A stretch of 64,000 bases of DNA, from assembly GCA_005765155.1 (NCBI GenBank), contig VCCP01000005.1, forward strand, positions 2,542,001 to 2,606,000. Direction: 5' to 3'. The DNA comes from Zelopaecilomyces penicillatus (lineage: Eukaryota > Ascomycota > Sordariomycetes > Hypocreales > Pseudodiploosporaceae). The notes under the pieces were generated by a model. It saw only the letters and a list, made by a program, of their open reading frames with translations. It ran no database searches and was not told the origin of the DNA. This document shows, piece after piece, positions 40,601-54,531 of this stretch; positions within the stretch are counted from its first letter, which is position 1; each line of letters opens with the position of its first letter. Made by a program: the position numbers and the translations under genes.

Positions 40601-43600
40601 TAAAATATAGATTCTAAGGGAAATAAATATAGATTAAATAAATTACCCTTTTTATTATAAGATATCCTTTATTATTAAATTTATAAAAGATATATCTAAT
40701 ACTTTTATATAATTAATTAAGAACTAAAATCCTAAATAATATTTCTAAAAAGATAATCTTTATAATATTTAAGAATATTTTATATTAAAGTCTATTATAA
40801 AAACCTAAATACCTTCTTTTATATTTATATTAATTAAAATAAGATATATTTATAGATATTTCTTTAATATCTTAATAAAATAAAAAAAAAGAATTTATTT
40901 TTAATTTATTAATTATTATAGGATTATTAATCTAATCTTATATTCCTATTATATATAATCCTTTTTAATTATTATTATAGTTATTAAAAAGTATATTATA
41001 TAATTATATTATCTATATATTTTAATTTTAGGTAAATATAATAAATATTATTTAAATTATAAATAGGATAGATATATAAATTATAAATAAAGAGGATTTT
41101 ATAGTTATTAATCTAAGTTAAAGGATAAAAGGAAATAAATAACTTTCTTAGGAAAGGATTAAATTAAAGATTTAAAATAATTAATTATTCTAAATTTCTT
41201 AAATATATTTATTATTCCTTATCTATAGAAATATTAATTATTAATTTTAAGGATTAAATAATTCTTTAATTATTAAGATATAGATTTAATTTAAAAAAGA
41301 TAAAATAAATTAATTTTAGGATAATAGTATTAATTATGTAATCTAGATAATTTAATATTAATAAATAAATTAATTTTTAAAAGTATTAATTAATCTTTAT
41401 AAAATAAAATAAATTAATAAAAGAATATAATTTAATTTAATATAATATTATAAAGTATATATATAATAAAATAAGAAAAATATTTATATAAATAAGAAAA
41501 TTAAAGAAAGATAATATTATAATACTAAAATAATTTATGAGAATTCTTATTTTTAATATAAATTTAATATATTTTTTAAAATAAAAGAAAAGGTTTTAGA
41601 TATATAAATATAAGCTTTATTTAATCTTAATTAATATAAATATAAGATAAATCTAAGAATAGATCTATACTTAAGGGTATAATAAAATTAAATTAATATA
41701 AATTAAAAAAAGATTATAAAAAAATAAGATTAATAAAAATAATTTAATTATTAATATAAAAATAATTTAATTATTATAATTAAGATTTAAAAATATTAAT
41801 TATTTATTATAATTAATTTAATATAATTAGTTTTTATATTAATAATAGAATATTATATATAAAAAGTGAAATTTATTATATCTTTTAAGAAATATTATTA
41901 AGATTCTTTTTATTAAGGATTTTTAAATAAAATTTAAGCCAGAAAATCCTTAATTTTAATATATAAAAAGTTATATATATATCTAAATAAATATAATTAA
42001 TATATACTTTTTTAATATAAAATTAAGTTAAGGATTATAACTTTAAACTAAGATTTAATAGCTAATGATAAATCTAGAAAATCTTTTTTAAGATTAATAT
42101 TAAAATTAAAGTCTTAGGGTATTATTTAATTAATAGATAAATTAAAGTATATAAAATAGTTTAATAATCCTAATTCTCTTTTTTCCTTATATAGTTCTTA
42201 TTTATCTTTAGATCTAAAGAGCTATATATTAGTATTAGATATTTATTAACTATATTTATCTTTAATAAACTTTTTTAAATAATTTTTAAAATAGATCTTA
42301 TTTAAAAGAATCCTATCTATTATATAAAGTATATATACTTTAATAATATCTGCTTATAAAGTAATCTAATATAAGCTATACTAGTATATTATTATTTTTA
42401 TTATATAAGATTTATCTTATTTTTTAGATATATTATATATAAGTATTAGGTTATTTAATATTAATTAATTATATTTTAATTAAAGTATATTTTTATTAAT
42501 AGTATCTATTTTTATTATTAATCTTTTTTTAAAATTAATTATTTTCTTTTTAATTTTTATTATATCTTTTAATCTTTTTTTAATATTTAAATATAAGATT
42601 TAAATAAATTATTAATATTAATAATAATATCCTAATTAATAAGCTTTTATATTAGAAATTTAATTTTAAATAACAAGATAAGATTATATCTATATATAAG
42701 ATAAAAGATAGAGAAGCTATAAAATAATTTAATTATAATTCTATTTATAAGAATAGCTATTTTAAGATATCTTATTTATTTAAAATCCTCTTTTAATATC
42801 TTTATTATTATAAATATAAGGCTTTAATAATTAACTTTAATTATAAAATTAATTATAGGATTATATTTAGATATTTAAATATATTTTATACCCTAATTAA
42901 ATAATATCTAAGGGAAAAGCCCTTTTATTTTAGATCTATTATTAATAACTATATAAAGTATAAATCTATATTATTATATTAAGATTATAATAAATCTAAT
43001 TATAGCCTTTAAATTAATCTATTATATTAATTAAATTTCTATTTATTTAATTAAATTATAATAAGCTTTTATAAAGAAATTTATATTATAATCAGATAAT
43101 ATATATTATAAATCAAAGTATACTTTTAATATTAATTACCTAGATAATATTAAAATTATTAATTCTTTATCCTATTATAATATAAATCTTTAATACTTAA
43201 GATAATAGATTATAATTAAGAAAATATTATTTTATATCTTTCTTTAATAATATTTATTAAAAAGAGTTTTAAAAATAATTACTTTATTTTTATACTTTTA
43301 AATTATATAATAACTTATTATTAATTTCTTATAAATAAATAAATTATTAATAATTAATATAGAATAATTTCTTTTATAAATTAATCTTAATTAAAGTTTC
43401 TTATCCTTAATAAAGAATCTTTAGGCTTTCTAATATAATATCCTAAATTATACTTTATTAAGATTAAATAGTCTCTCTAGTAAATATAGAAATCTAATAA
43501 TCTACTAGGATTCTATAGAATATCTAGATTCTAATATATTTAATTATATTAATCTAAGATATATATTGATTATATTCTTTAAATCCCCTTTAATTTTAGT

Positions 43601-46600
43601 ATTTATTTAATCAAATAGCTTTAATCCTTTCTAAGAAAGTTTATCTATTAAATTTTTTTTTTTAGGAATATATTTAATAATAAAATCAAATAATATAATA
43701 TAATTAATCTAATAAATAATAAAACTATCTAATATATTATAAATAATACTATTAAGCTAATATATAAGGATATATATATCTATCTTTAAATAAATTATAT
43801 ACTATAGATATATCCTTTAAGCCTTTAAAGTATAAAAAGAATAGTCTTATACTCTTACTTTATTATATTATAACTATATTTAAACTTATTCTAATAATTA
43901 TTTTTAAACCTAATTAGATATTATTATTTATCCAGGACTTATATTAAAACTATTCCTTATCCTTTAAGGCTAGTATCTATTATAAATATAATTTCTTTAC
44001 TCTTTTTAAAAAGATTAAATAATATTAAAATAAAAATAATTATTATTATATCCTTAAGCTTAATTATTATCTTTAATTATAATTCTCTTTACTATTTCCT
44101 TTTATAATAAAATAATAAAAAAAAGAATAATAATAATAAAATTATATATTTAAATTTAATAATAATTAATAAATCTAAGAAAGGCCCTAATATTTATTAT
44201 ATTATAATAGATAAGCTATTTTAAGATTTTAATAATCTTCTCCTTAACCAATTTCCTTTTAAATATCCTATAAAGAAATCTAATAATAATAATTATATTT
44301 TAATAATATCTTAATTTCCCTTTTAATATTATATATCTAAAAAGCCTAATATTAAAAAGGACTTTATTAAGATTTTATAAATATTTAAATATATATTTCT
44401 ATACCCTAAAAAGAATCTCTTTATTATTATAAATAGATTATAATCTATATATAATAATATTATTTAGAAAGGGTTTATAAATATTTAAGATAAGATTAAA
44501 TAATATCTAAATTATAATTTTTATAAATTAGATTATAGAATTTATAATATCTTAAGGGAATATATATATCCTTAAAAGATTAATAATAAAAGAAAATATA
44601 ATAAGATCCCTACTCTTTTTATTTAATAGGATTTAATTATAGCTAGAAAAGAAATCTAATAATAAAAGTATAATATATATAAAGAAATCTTTATTAAAGG
44701 AATTAATATTAAAAGAAATAAATATATCTCTAAAAATAATAATATTATATTTTATAATAATATTAATTAAATAAAGCCTTTTATCCTTTTTCTTAATAAA
44801 GAAATATTAATTCCTATAAAAGGTATAAGATATTTCTAATATATAATTCTTAAAATATATCTTTAATAATTTTATAACTTTTACTTTTAATCCTTATAAA
44901 ATAAAAATAAAATATATCTATTAGGCTAAATAAAAAATTATTTTAATAACTTAAGAAGATATAATTAATAGATTAAGTATTCTATTTTCTTTAAATTACT
45001 AAAATAAAGCTTTCTTTATTATAAAAAATCTCTAGGAAAATATTAATCTCTTATTAGATTAATATATCCTTAATTTAAAAAAAGATTTTCTTAAGGTATT
45101 CTTTATAAAATCAGGATCTCTTAAATATATTAAAGAATTTTAAGATAATATATTTAGTAAAGGGTATATCTAGATTAATTCTTCTCTTTACTTTCTTCTA
45201 TTTCTTTTTTTTCTAAAATAGATTATTATTAGATATAGATCTATTTAAAGGAATATTATTAATAAAATTAATTTTAATAATCTTCTTTTTATATAAGGTA
45301 TAGATATATACCTTAAAGGGATTATATAATTAATATATTCCTCTTCTTCTAGATTTTTTCTTTTTTTTTAAGAAATCTAATTTAATCTTAATTACTTTTA
45401 AAGCTTTAATATACTGCTTTATAAACTCTATTAATATATACCTAATAATCACTTTATTATTATTAAAGATAAGCTTTATTAATATTTCTTTATTATTTTT
45501 AAAAAGCTATTCTAGATTAATGAATTCCTTATTATTAATTATATCTTTAATAATATAATTAATATTTAGTTTTCTAAGAAATTAGGTTTATTTTATTCCT
45601 AATAAATAATATCTATAATAAAAGTAATTATTTATACTTACTCTATTTAATACTATATATATAAATCTTTATCCTTTTAAGAATAATTAAATAATAGCTT
45701 AGCTATTTTAATAAATAATATCCTTAGGATAAAGGATATTATAACTTTATTTAATACTATATATAGATAAATAAATATTTAAATAATTCTTATATAGAGT
45801 TAAACTTCTATTTCCTTAATTATTTAAATAATCTACTTAAAGAATAATATTATTTTAATCTTAATTAAATTATATTTAATCCTATATTTCTTAGCTAATA
45901 ATTTTAAGATAATATTACCTTTAAAGCCTGAATTAATAAATATATTTATTACTTTCCCTTTTTAAGAATTAATCCTAACTTAAATCTTAGATATTTATTA
46001 TATATTTAATAATTAATAACTATCTAAGTATATTTAAATAATCTTATAAAATACCTTATTAAAAAAGAAGCTTATATTGTTATAAAGATTATCTTTAATT
46101 AATTCTAGAATAGAGAAATAATATAAATCTAATAAATCTATATTATATTAACCTTAATTAAATAATATTATTTAATATTAACTATAATTAAAAAAGGCTT
46201 CTTCTTATATCTTAATTATAGCTATAATACTAATATATAATTATTTAATTAATTTATTAAAAAAGGTTTTATTATACCTTATCTATAAACAAACTTAAAT
46301 TACTCCTATTATATTCTTTAGCTTTATTAAAGATATAGGATTATCTAATTTATTCCTAGAAATATAAAGGACTTTTATTATATCTTTAATCTAATTTAAT
46401 AAATCCTGATCTATAATTATCTTAAGCTTTAAATCAAGATTAATTAATATATAAAATAATATAATAATTATCTTTATAAATAAGATCTCCTTTAATTTTA
46501 ATTAATAATAAAGAAATCTTATATTTTAATTAATTATTTATAATATATTCTTAGGTATAGTTATTAAATTAAAAAATATTATCCTATCTAATATTAAAAT

Positions 46601-48546
46601 AGGTTTAGGAATAGGCTTTTAATATATAATAATTAAAGATTTTATTAATTCTTTATTATTATCTTTTTATCTCTTTCTTTTATTAATATTTATATTAATT
46701 ATATATATTAATACTATTTAATCCTTTATATCTTTATATTAAAAAAATAATATAAAAAAAATTTAGATTATATTTTTATTAGATATAATATTTAAGTATT
46801 ATAACTTTATAGGCTATTATTTAAGGCTTAAATAAGGGATATATTTTTTAAAGATTATACCTTTATATTTATTTAATACCTATTTAAAGTATTAAAAGGC
46901 TCTAGCTTTAATCAAAAGGATAAGAGATATAACTATATAATTAGAGAAATTAATAATTTAAACTATTATAAGCTTTTAATAATATTCTTTTATTTTAAGG
47001 AATTATTATATAATAATAAAAGGAATTATATTTTAATCTATAATATATCCTAGGTTTAATATCCTAGTATATAAATTATATATATAGAACCTAAGTTTAG
47101 TATTATATATTAATTTATTATAATAGAAAGGAAAATAGCTTAATAAATTATAATACTAATAATTATTCTTATCTTATCTCTTTTAAAAAGAGAAGATATT
47201 AAAATCCTTATTATTATTAAAATTAAATATTATTTAATTAAATAAAAAACTTATTAAGCCTTTATATTATAGATCCTTATTAATATATATATTAATACCT
47301 ATCTATATTTTAATAATTATTTAAATAATATTTTCTTTAGTAATTATATTAATCTTAAGGTTATTAATACATTTAATTAACTCCTTTATATCTATTAACT
47401 TAGCTTTAAAGGATATAATTTTAATAATAATTAAAAAAAGGTTTTCTTTAAGATAAAGATTCTATATAATCAGATTCTTTATTATAATAACTTAATTAAA
47501 TATTACCCTAATAATAATTATATTTATCTGATTCCTAAGATTATTAAAAATCTTATATTATTTAATAATTAATCTTATAATTATTTAATTATTAAAGTAT
47601 CCCTAGAGCTATTTATATAATATCTTCTTAAGTTTATAAAGATTATTAATAGAATTTATTTAGATAACCTTAATAAGAAGCCTTATTAATATAGTCTTAT
47701 ATAATATATAAAATAATAGTTTTAAATCCTTCTAATTTAAATTATATTAAAAAGTATAAAATCTATATCTATTAAATTAATCTAGAATATCTTTAATAGA
47801 TTTTAAATACTATTATTTAAGTATTTTTAAATAATCTTTATATAATCTTAACTATTATAAATCTCCTTTAAAGAAATAATTCTTTAGTATTTCTTTAACT
47901 TTTATCTATAAAAGGTTATAAATAAATCTTTAGATAATATCTTTATAAATATTAATTATATAATATATAAAATAATTATATTTCTCTTTATTAATTATAT
48001 TATTATCTTTTATTTTAAGCTTATAGCTTAAAAAATACTTAATAATATTAATCCTATTAAAATATTTAATAAGCTTAAGGCTAATAATATATCTCTGAGA
48101 TTTATTTATAATAAGGATATCCTTAAGATTATTAAAAAAAAAAAATATTAATCTTAATAATACTTTATTAAAAACTTTTAATAATATTATCTCTTAATTA
48201 ATTAATTAATTAATTATAAGCCTAATCTATTAAGGGAAGGGTTATTAAAATTTATAATAAATATTATATTAGATAAAGAAATACTTAAAGTAAGGATATT
48301 AAAGGTAATAATCTTAAAAATAATAATTCTAATAATAAAATTAAAGCTATTTAAAGATCTTTTTTTTTAATATAAAAAATATCTACTTAAATCAGAAGCT
48401 AATAATATACTAAAAAGATTAAATAATAATAAAGGCTTCCTATTATAAAGGTATTTAAATATCCAGTTTAAAAAGGAGTTATCTTAATTCTTATATAATA
48501 ATACCTTATTAATTATATCCTAATATTAATATAAAACCTTTCCTTT

Positions 48547-48618
48547 AAAGATAAATATTATATTTAAGTTAAAGATAAATATTATATTTAAGTTAAAGAT
48601 AAATATTATATTTAAGTT
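48547..48618. repeat. 24-bp tandem repeat, three copies, in retroelement A
   Basis: The unit aaagataaatattatatttaagtt with 24-bp period occurs at 48547, 48571 and 48595 without mismatch. Copy B has only one equivalent unit at about 57410-57440. The triplication is therefore specific to A and post-dates its mutation. Confidence 0.85.
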
Positions 48619-49387
48619 AAAGATAATAATTCCTATATTATTATAATTAAATAATATCTTATTTCTAAAATATTAAGATTATCTTTAAATAAGAAGCTTT
48701 TTTAGTATTAAAGATAAGATTTATAAGAAAAGAAAAAAAATAAAAACATTTCTTAAGATTAATTAAACTATTAGAAATTTAATCTATAATATAAAAAAAT
48801 AAAACCAAGGATTAATATATAGTTAATATTATTTATTATTAATCAGATAATTAATATTAAAAGCTATATAAGCTGATTATCTATAATAATTCTTCCTATA
48901 TTTATTTATATTTTAATTAAATAAAATAAATAAATTTAAGATATTCTCTCTTTTTAATCTAATATTTAATATATAAATTATCTTTTATATATATTCTAAA
49001 TAAAAGTTTATTTTAGGATTAAATATTCTTTTATTTTTTCTTTTAATAATTTAATATTCTATAATATTAGATTTTAATAAAAAAGAAATTAATAATACCT
49101 TATTATTTAATCAGGATAATATATAATATCCTTACTTTATAGACTTTAGATCTTTTAATAAATAAGCTTAACTCTTTTATTTTTAAGTTTCTAGACTATT
49201 ATTCTTAAAGGTATCTCTTAATTATATTAATTAAAAGGTTTTATAAAGATATTTATAATAATTTTTTTTAGATTAATCCTTATAATATTTTAAAAGTACC
49301 CTTAAATATATTATATTATTAATCTAGTATTAATTAATCCTTTTAATAATAAAGTAAATAAGATATCCCTTTATCTTAATTATTAAT

Positions 49388-49767
49388 TTTAATAAAAGGA
49401 AAATAATATATATAATAATATTAATATCACCTATAGAATTAAAGGGTGATTTTAGAATAATTATATAGCTAATATAATCTATAAGGATTAAATAGATAAG
49501 AAAAGCTATAAAATAATAATAAAATAAAATAAACTTAAGCAATTAATTAATTATTTTATATTTAATTAAATAAAGAAGATAGCTTTTTTAATAGCTAGTT
49601 TTTTAAATATATTAAAAAATTCTTGGATAAAAAAGAGAAAAACTTAAATTTAATAATCCTGCCTATATATAAATAACCTAGGTATAGCCTATCTACTTAT
49701 ATAATTTAATCCCCTTAAATACAGCTTATATAACTAGTAAGGGGGTGTGTTTAATCTAGTTATTAAA
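49388..49767 (-). repeat. 5' LTR of retroelement A
   Basis: 380 bp, reverse orientation. Sequence on its left (49380 downward) aligns with sequence to the right of the LTR at 56252-56647, which shows that LTR and interior belong together. ATAT follows at 49768-49771. Confidence 0.83.
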
Positions 49768-51740
49768 ATATTTATTATAAATATTTAAATAGATTTAATA
49801 ATTTTATAAATAGATTAATTATAATAATATTAAATTATTTTTATTTTTAAATCTTAATTAATATTAAGATATATTTAAATAAAACTTTATTTAATTCTCT
49901 TTAAATCTATAATAATAAATAAGATTTTTTATATATTATATATTTAAATTCTTAATCTATTAATTATTTAAAGCTTTATTAAATCTTTTATTAATATTTA
50001 TTATAATTTATTTACTTTAATAAATATTTTATTAATAAAATTTAATTTAATATATATATATTTAAACCTATATATATTTTAATTAATATTTATTTCTTTA
50101 TTATTATTAATATAAAAATAGATTATTATTTTAATAATAATCTTTTTAATTAAAGCTAAAGGATTTATTTTAATTAATTTTTATTTTATTTTAATATTAT
50201 CTTTTATTTTAATAATATTAATAATTTAATTAAAATAATCTAATATAAGATAATCCTTTTTATTATATATATAATAGATTATAATAATAAAATAATTTAT
50301 TTAATTATTTTTTTTATATCTTTAATTATTATTTTAATTATTTCTCTTATAAAGATAATTATCTTTATTATTTTTATAATCTTTTTAATCTTTAAAAAAA
50401 CTTTTTAATATAAAATTATTATTAAGTATATATTAATTTAATTTAATTAGTTTTTATTATAATTATAATTATTTTTAATTTAAAAAAAAATCATTTTTTA
50501 TAAAAATAAATATACTCTTATAATTCTATTTTAAGCTTAATAAAATATTATATAATTAATTCCTTTTTAATTATTTTTATAAAATTAATTTTTAGATTAA
50601 ATTAATATAAATAAAGTTTTAGATTAAATTAATAGCTATATTATTAAGCTTTTCTAAAAATTATTATAGATTTTAATTATTTAATTAATAAAGTCTTTTA
50701 AATAAGTTTTATTTTATTTTAAAAAGTATTTTTAATTAATATCTTTAATTTTTAATTTTTTTAATATAGCTTTATATTTTATTTAATTAAAAAGATTTAT
50801 ATTTATTTTTAATATTTTTAAGAATTAAAATAATTTAATATTTTCTTATTTTAAAATATTTAAGATTTATTTAAAAGATTTAAATAATATAATTAATCTA
50901 TATTTTTATTATTATTAATACTTTTATAATATTATAATTTAATAATATTAATAATCTTTAATTCTTTTAATTAAGAATTATTTAAATTATTATAATTTTA
51001 ATTAAATTATAATTTTTTAATAGAATATTTATAATAAAAATATTAAAATCTTAAATTATTTAAAAATAAAACTAAAAAATATTAATCTTTTTAATCCTTA
51101 TAATTTTAATTAAAAGTATTATTATTTTATTTTAAATTCTTATAAATTATTATATAAATAATTAAATTTTATTAATTTAAGGCTTTAAATCTTTAATAAA
51201 TTATAAGATTTAATAAAACCTTTAATAATAAAATAATCCTTTAATAATAAAATAAATAAAAACTATTATTATAATATTTATTTTAAATTATTATAAATTT
51301 TAATATAATAAAATAAAATAAAAATCTATATATAAATAATAATTTTTTTATATAATAATAATAATAATCTTTTAATATTAAATTTAAATTTTTTTAAAAA
51401 ATTATATTAAAAATAATAATTATAATTTAAAATTAATTTAATTATTAATTATTATAAAGAATTAAGTTTTAAAATAAAATTAATAAATTTTATAAATAAT
51501 ATAAATATATATATCTTAAATTTTATTAAAACTTTTAATAAAATAAAATAATTAATTAATTAAAAAAATTAATTAATTATTTAATTTAATATATTATTAT
51601 ATTAATATTTTATTTATATAAATTATAAAATATTAAATATAATCTTTAATATTTAATTTAAAATTAATTAAATTATAATATATATTAATATCTTTATTTA
51701 TTTATTTAATGATAAGTCTTTTTTATATTTAATAATATAT
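49768..51740. other. AT-rich DNA: continuation of gypsy relic E, then unassigned
   Basis: From 49768 to about 49950 the sequence aligns with 11553-11740 of the paralogous relic (for example atatttattataaatattta, then taaatctataataataaata). The remainder to about 51740 is heavily AT-rich without recognisable frames or domains. Composition changes sharply to genic sequence at about 51750. Confidence 0.65.
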
Positions 51741-52156
51741 TTCTAGAATAAATAAATCAAGTGGGCTGTTAGTTTTAATATCGAAGTATTATAAGTACTT
51801 ACTGGAATCCGTAGTGTATGCCAACAATCACTAGCTACTAGTGAAGTAGGTGCAGACTGGTAATCGCACCCTAACAACAAAATAGGAAACGAATGAAAGT
51901 AAGATAAGATCCTTTCTACTAGCTAAGAGTTTCTTTGTTAGTTTCTTCAAATAGCTCAAGCTAAAGAAGCGAGCTAGCAACTATAACAATAGGAAGTTTA
52001 CTGATGTTTTAAGTTTTGTTTTATTGGATACTGGTGTTTGCGGACCCTCTTTTATTTGGCAGAGCAGTGAGCACCACCCAGATGAGGAACCAAATTTAGA
52101 ATTCTCTTCCACTGATAACGATCTTCAACTTATTTGTTTGGATTCGAACGCCATCA
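51741..52156 (+). promoter_or_regulatory. Upstream region of GAA1
   Basis: About 400 bp of ordinary-composition sequence between the AT-rich border and the proposed GAA1 start codon. I see no coding frame of note, no RNA gene and no recognisable binding site. It probably holds the promoter and 5' leader. Confidence 0.4.
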
Positions 52157-54325
52157 ATGTCACGAATTCTCTGTGAGCCCATCGTCATGACGTTTAAAGA
52201 AGGTGCTAATTATATTGATTCACAGCTTCGGCGCTTTCTATGCGTCGCGATCCGCGACTTCTCAAGCTTCCACCATACATATCCTTTTTCTGTATCATGA
52301 TTGGCGTTGTTTGGCTATTTTTGCTTCCTATGGATAGTTACTCCCGCCGTACCTATATTTCGGAGAATGCACTGCTTCCTGGACAGGTGCACACTTACTT
52401 TGGTGGAAGTGAGCAGCACATTCTGCGCGCCTACAGGCACGAAATCGACTTAGTTGGTGGCAAGAGTCCTTATGAGTTAGTTACCACCATGGAGCGCCAT
52501 TTATTCCCAATGTTCAAGCCAGCTCTGTGCTCATTACTGATGATAGAGTCAATACAAAACTCGAAGGTATTCTCAATAGCGTTGGGGTTAAGGTTGGTCG
52601 ACAAAACTACACATATCACACTGCCGGGGAGCTCTACAGCGGGGAAAATGTTTATGGCATCCTTCAAGCACCACGAGGCGATGCCACTGAAGCCATTGTC
52701 CTTGTTGCTGCGTGGCAAAGTATTGATGGACAAATCAATCGAAACGGTGTTGCTTTAGCTCTCACTTTGATTCGTTATTTCAAAAGTCGGTCGCCTCACC
52801 CCCCCTTCTCACCATATTGTAACCCCTCAGCCCAACCCGAACTCACCTTCGCCTGCGTATCGCTATTGTGCTTAATTAACAGGCATCAGAGTGGTCGCTA
52901 TGGTCGAAAGACATAATTATCCTCCTTCCCCAGGATAGTAGAACCGGCATACAGGCATGGGTTGATGCATACCATGACGCTCACGATCCTGATCATATCG
53001 CACCATTACCACTCAAGTCTGGGGCACTACAGGGAGCTATTGCCATCGACTACCCCCAAGAACAACGATATGATGAAGTTCATGTTATTTACGATGGAAC
53101 GAATGGCCAACTGCCTAACCTAGATCTCATGAACTCCATCGTCAACATTGCAGGTGGCCAGATGGGGATTGAGACTGTGGTCCAAGGGGTGTCGCAACAT
53201 GGTAGTACCTACCAGGATCGACTACGCACTATGTTTCTTGGTATGCTCAGCCAGGGAATCGGATATGCGACTGGGCCCCATAGTAGTTTCATCCCCTATC
53301 ACATCGATGCTGTGACATTGAAGCCTCGCGGTGAAGGATGGCATGACGAAATGGCCATGGGCAGGGTGATCGAGGGGTCGTTCCGGAGCTTGAATAACTT
53401 GCTGGAGCATTTACATCAGAGCTTCTTTTTCTACCTTTTGATGCAGAAGGACCGTTTTGTAAGTATTGGTACTTATCTGCCTAGCGCCATGCTATTGGCG
53501 GCCAACTTTACGCTGATGGCTATCTCACTGTGGGTGAAGAGTGGCCAGTCTTCACTTCAGGCCGTCCAGAAATCCAGTCCAAATCGAAACGTTCAAATGG
53601 TCTCAAGCATTAAAGAGACTGTATCATCGGCACCTAGTCACCGGGATCCTTACCTTCCACTTGGCGTTGTCGTCGCGTGCCAGTCCATATCTGCTTTACC
53701 ACTCTTCATTTTCAATAATCTTCCGGTACATGTAAGTGTTCCACTAAGCCATAGGCTTTTTCCAAAGTAATATACTATTCACAGTAGTATCTACAAAAGT
53801 CGCTCGATATTTTGGACCGAGAGAACCACAGTGCATTTGGCTAATAGTTCTCCCTATCAGCTGCTCTCTTCGGCTTTCGCTTTGTTCACTTTAGCTTCTG
53901 CAACATCTCCTCTACTCATATCATATGTCATTGGAACTTTTTACCAGTCTACGCCTCGACAATTTCTTCTCATCAAGTCATTCTCACTTCTAATTCTGGG
54001 CATGTCTATTGCGACGCTTGCTACCCTGAACTTCTCGCTCGCTTTCTTGGTCGGACTTTTGGCTAGTCCACTCACATTTGTCGGCCCAACCAAAAACATC
54101 TTATCGAGATGGTCGGTGATTGTGTTGTTAAATGCAATATCACCATCAGCTGTGGTCTACGTAGCTTGCCGTACATATGGCATTACTATTGAGAGTGTGC
54201 TGAGGGATGCCAGCTTCGGATGGAATGTCTGGGGTGTGTATACGCCTGTCGTATTTTGGTGTTTATGGTGGCCGGCTTGGTTGGTCGGCCTAATCAGTGT
54301 TTTGGGCCCGCTTTCAACATTTTGA
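52157..54325 (+). CDS. GAA1: GPI transamidase component Gaa1, five exons
   Basis: Model: 52157-52172, 52226-52475, 52523-52785, 52890-53731, 53822-54325, giving 624 residues, close to yeast Gaa1. The 16-nt first exon reads MSRIL plus one base. Its intron has GTGAGC, a CTAAT branch motif and CACAG, and restores the usual lead into RRDPRLLKLPPY. Family marks: an N-terminal membrane segment (about residues 24-44, FFCIMIGVVWLFLLP), RRTYISENALLPGQ, APRGDATEA (about residue 135), LPNLDLMNSI, SFRSLNNLLEHLHQSFFFYLL and a hydrophobic C-terminal half with several membrane segments. In the family, Gaa1 is an ER-membrane subunit of the complex that attaches GPI anchors, with a lumenal M28-peptidase-like domain. 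The last intron is uncertain: GTAAGT at 53732 pairs in frame only with a GAG acceptor (53821), while a CACAG acceptor (53831) needs a weaker donor at 53736. The second intron lacks a clear branch site. It is convergent with RPN9. Confidence 0.92.
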
Positions 54326-54531
54326 TACCAGCCGATTTTGATATATTTTGATTACAGCATGGTCTGTAACATGATGAGAATACTGTCTCAACCCTCCAAC
54401 GTTTACCTGTCTCTCTTTCATTTTTTGGGGTAAGAGACCATGTACATTTCTAGATTCTACAAATCCTAATACTATGGGCCTGGTAATACCATTCATTACT
54501 GGCCATATCTTATGAAACGTACGTCCGAGCG
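54326..54531. other. Intergenic spacer between convergent GAA1 and RPN9
   Basis: 206 bp separate the two stop codons. It presumably carries both 3' ends. I see no hairpin or gene. Confidence 0.6.

Larger units (their letters stand above)
36613..49767 (-). mobile_element. LTR retrotransposon A (Ty3/gypsy type), 13.2 kb, RIP-degraded
   Basis: The LTRs at 36613-36990 (3') and 49388-49767 (5') are in the same orientation, and the whole is flanked by ATAT (36609-36612 and 49768-49771). Reading on the minus strand: a gag-like region (about 49.2-46.9 kb, identified from copy B), an aspartic-protease relic at about 46.0-45.7 kb, reverse transcriptase at about 44.65-44.40 kb (KKSRDLIIF, then LLRIYIFP, and FLNNIIIY where relatives have F-I-D-D-L-P-I), and RNase H at about 43.83-43.62 kb (YLKIDIYI...IVLLFIRLIILYYLILLLNIF, matching relatives that end in P-G-K-K-x-x-x-A-D). 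This resembles a fungal gypsy lineage with an I-D-D-L-P catalytic box. Integrase should lie at about 43-40 kb, but I could not prove it. A solo LTR (37208-37601) is nested inside. A purine-rich aaaagggt precedes the 3' LTR and may be the polypurine tract. Confidence 0.82.

Noticed and set aside
49330..49542. A 70-residue open frame on the minus strand, rich in I, L and Y
   Set aside because: It spans the junction of the LTR and interior of retroelement A in AT-rich DNA. The composition explains the frame, and copy B does not suggest a protein there.
7496..51740. The long AT-rich block as a centromere
   Set aside because: AT-rich RIP-mutated repeats occur in fungal centromeres, but nothing here separates a centromere from ordinary heterochromatin. 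It would need CENP-A mapping.
53736..53831. Alternative last intron of GAA1 with donor GTGTTC and acceptor CACAG
   Set aside because: It keeps the frame but uses a poor donor next to a perfect GTAAGT. I kept the GTAAGT model, although its GAG acceptor is also unusual, so the point stays open.
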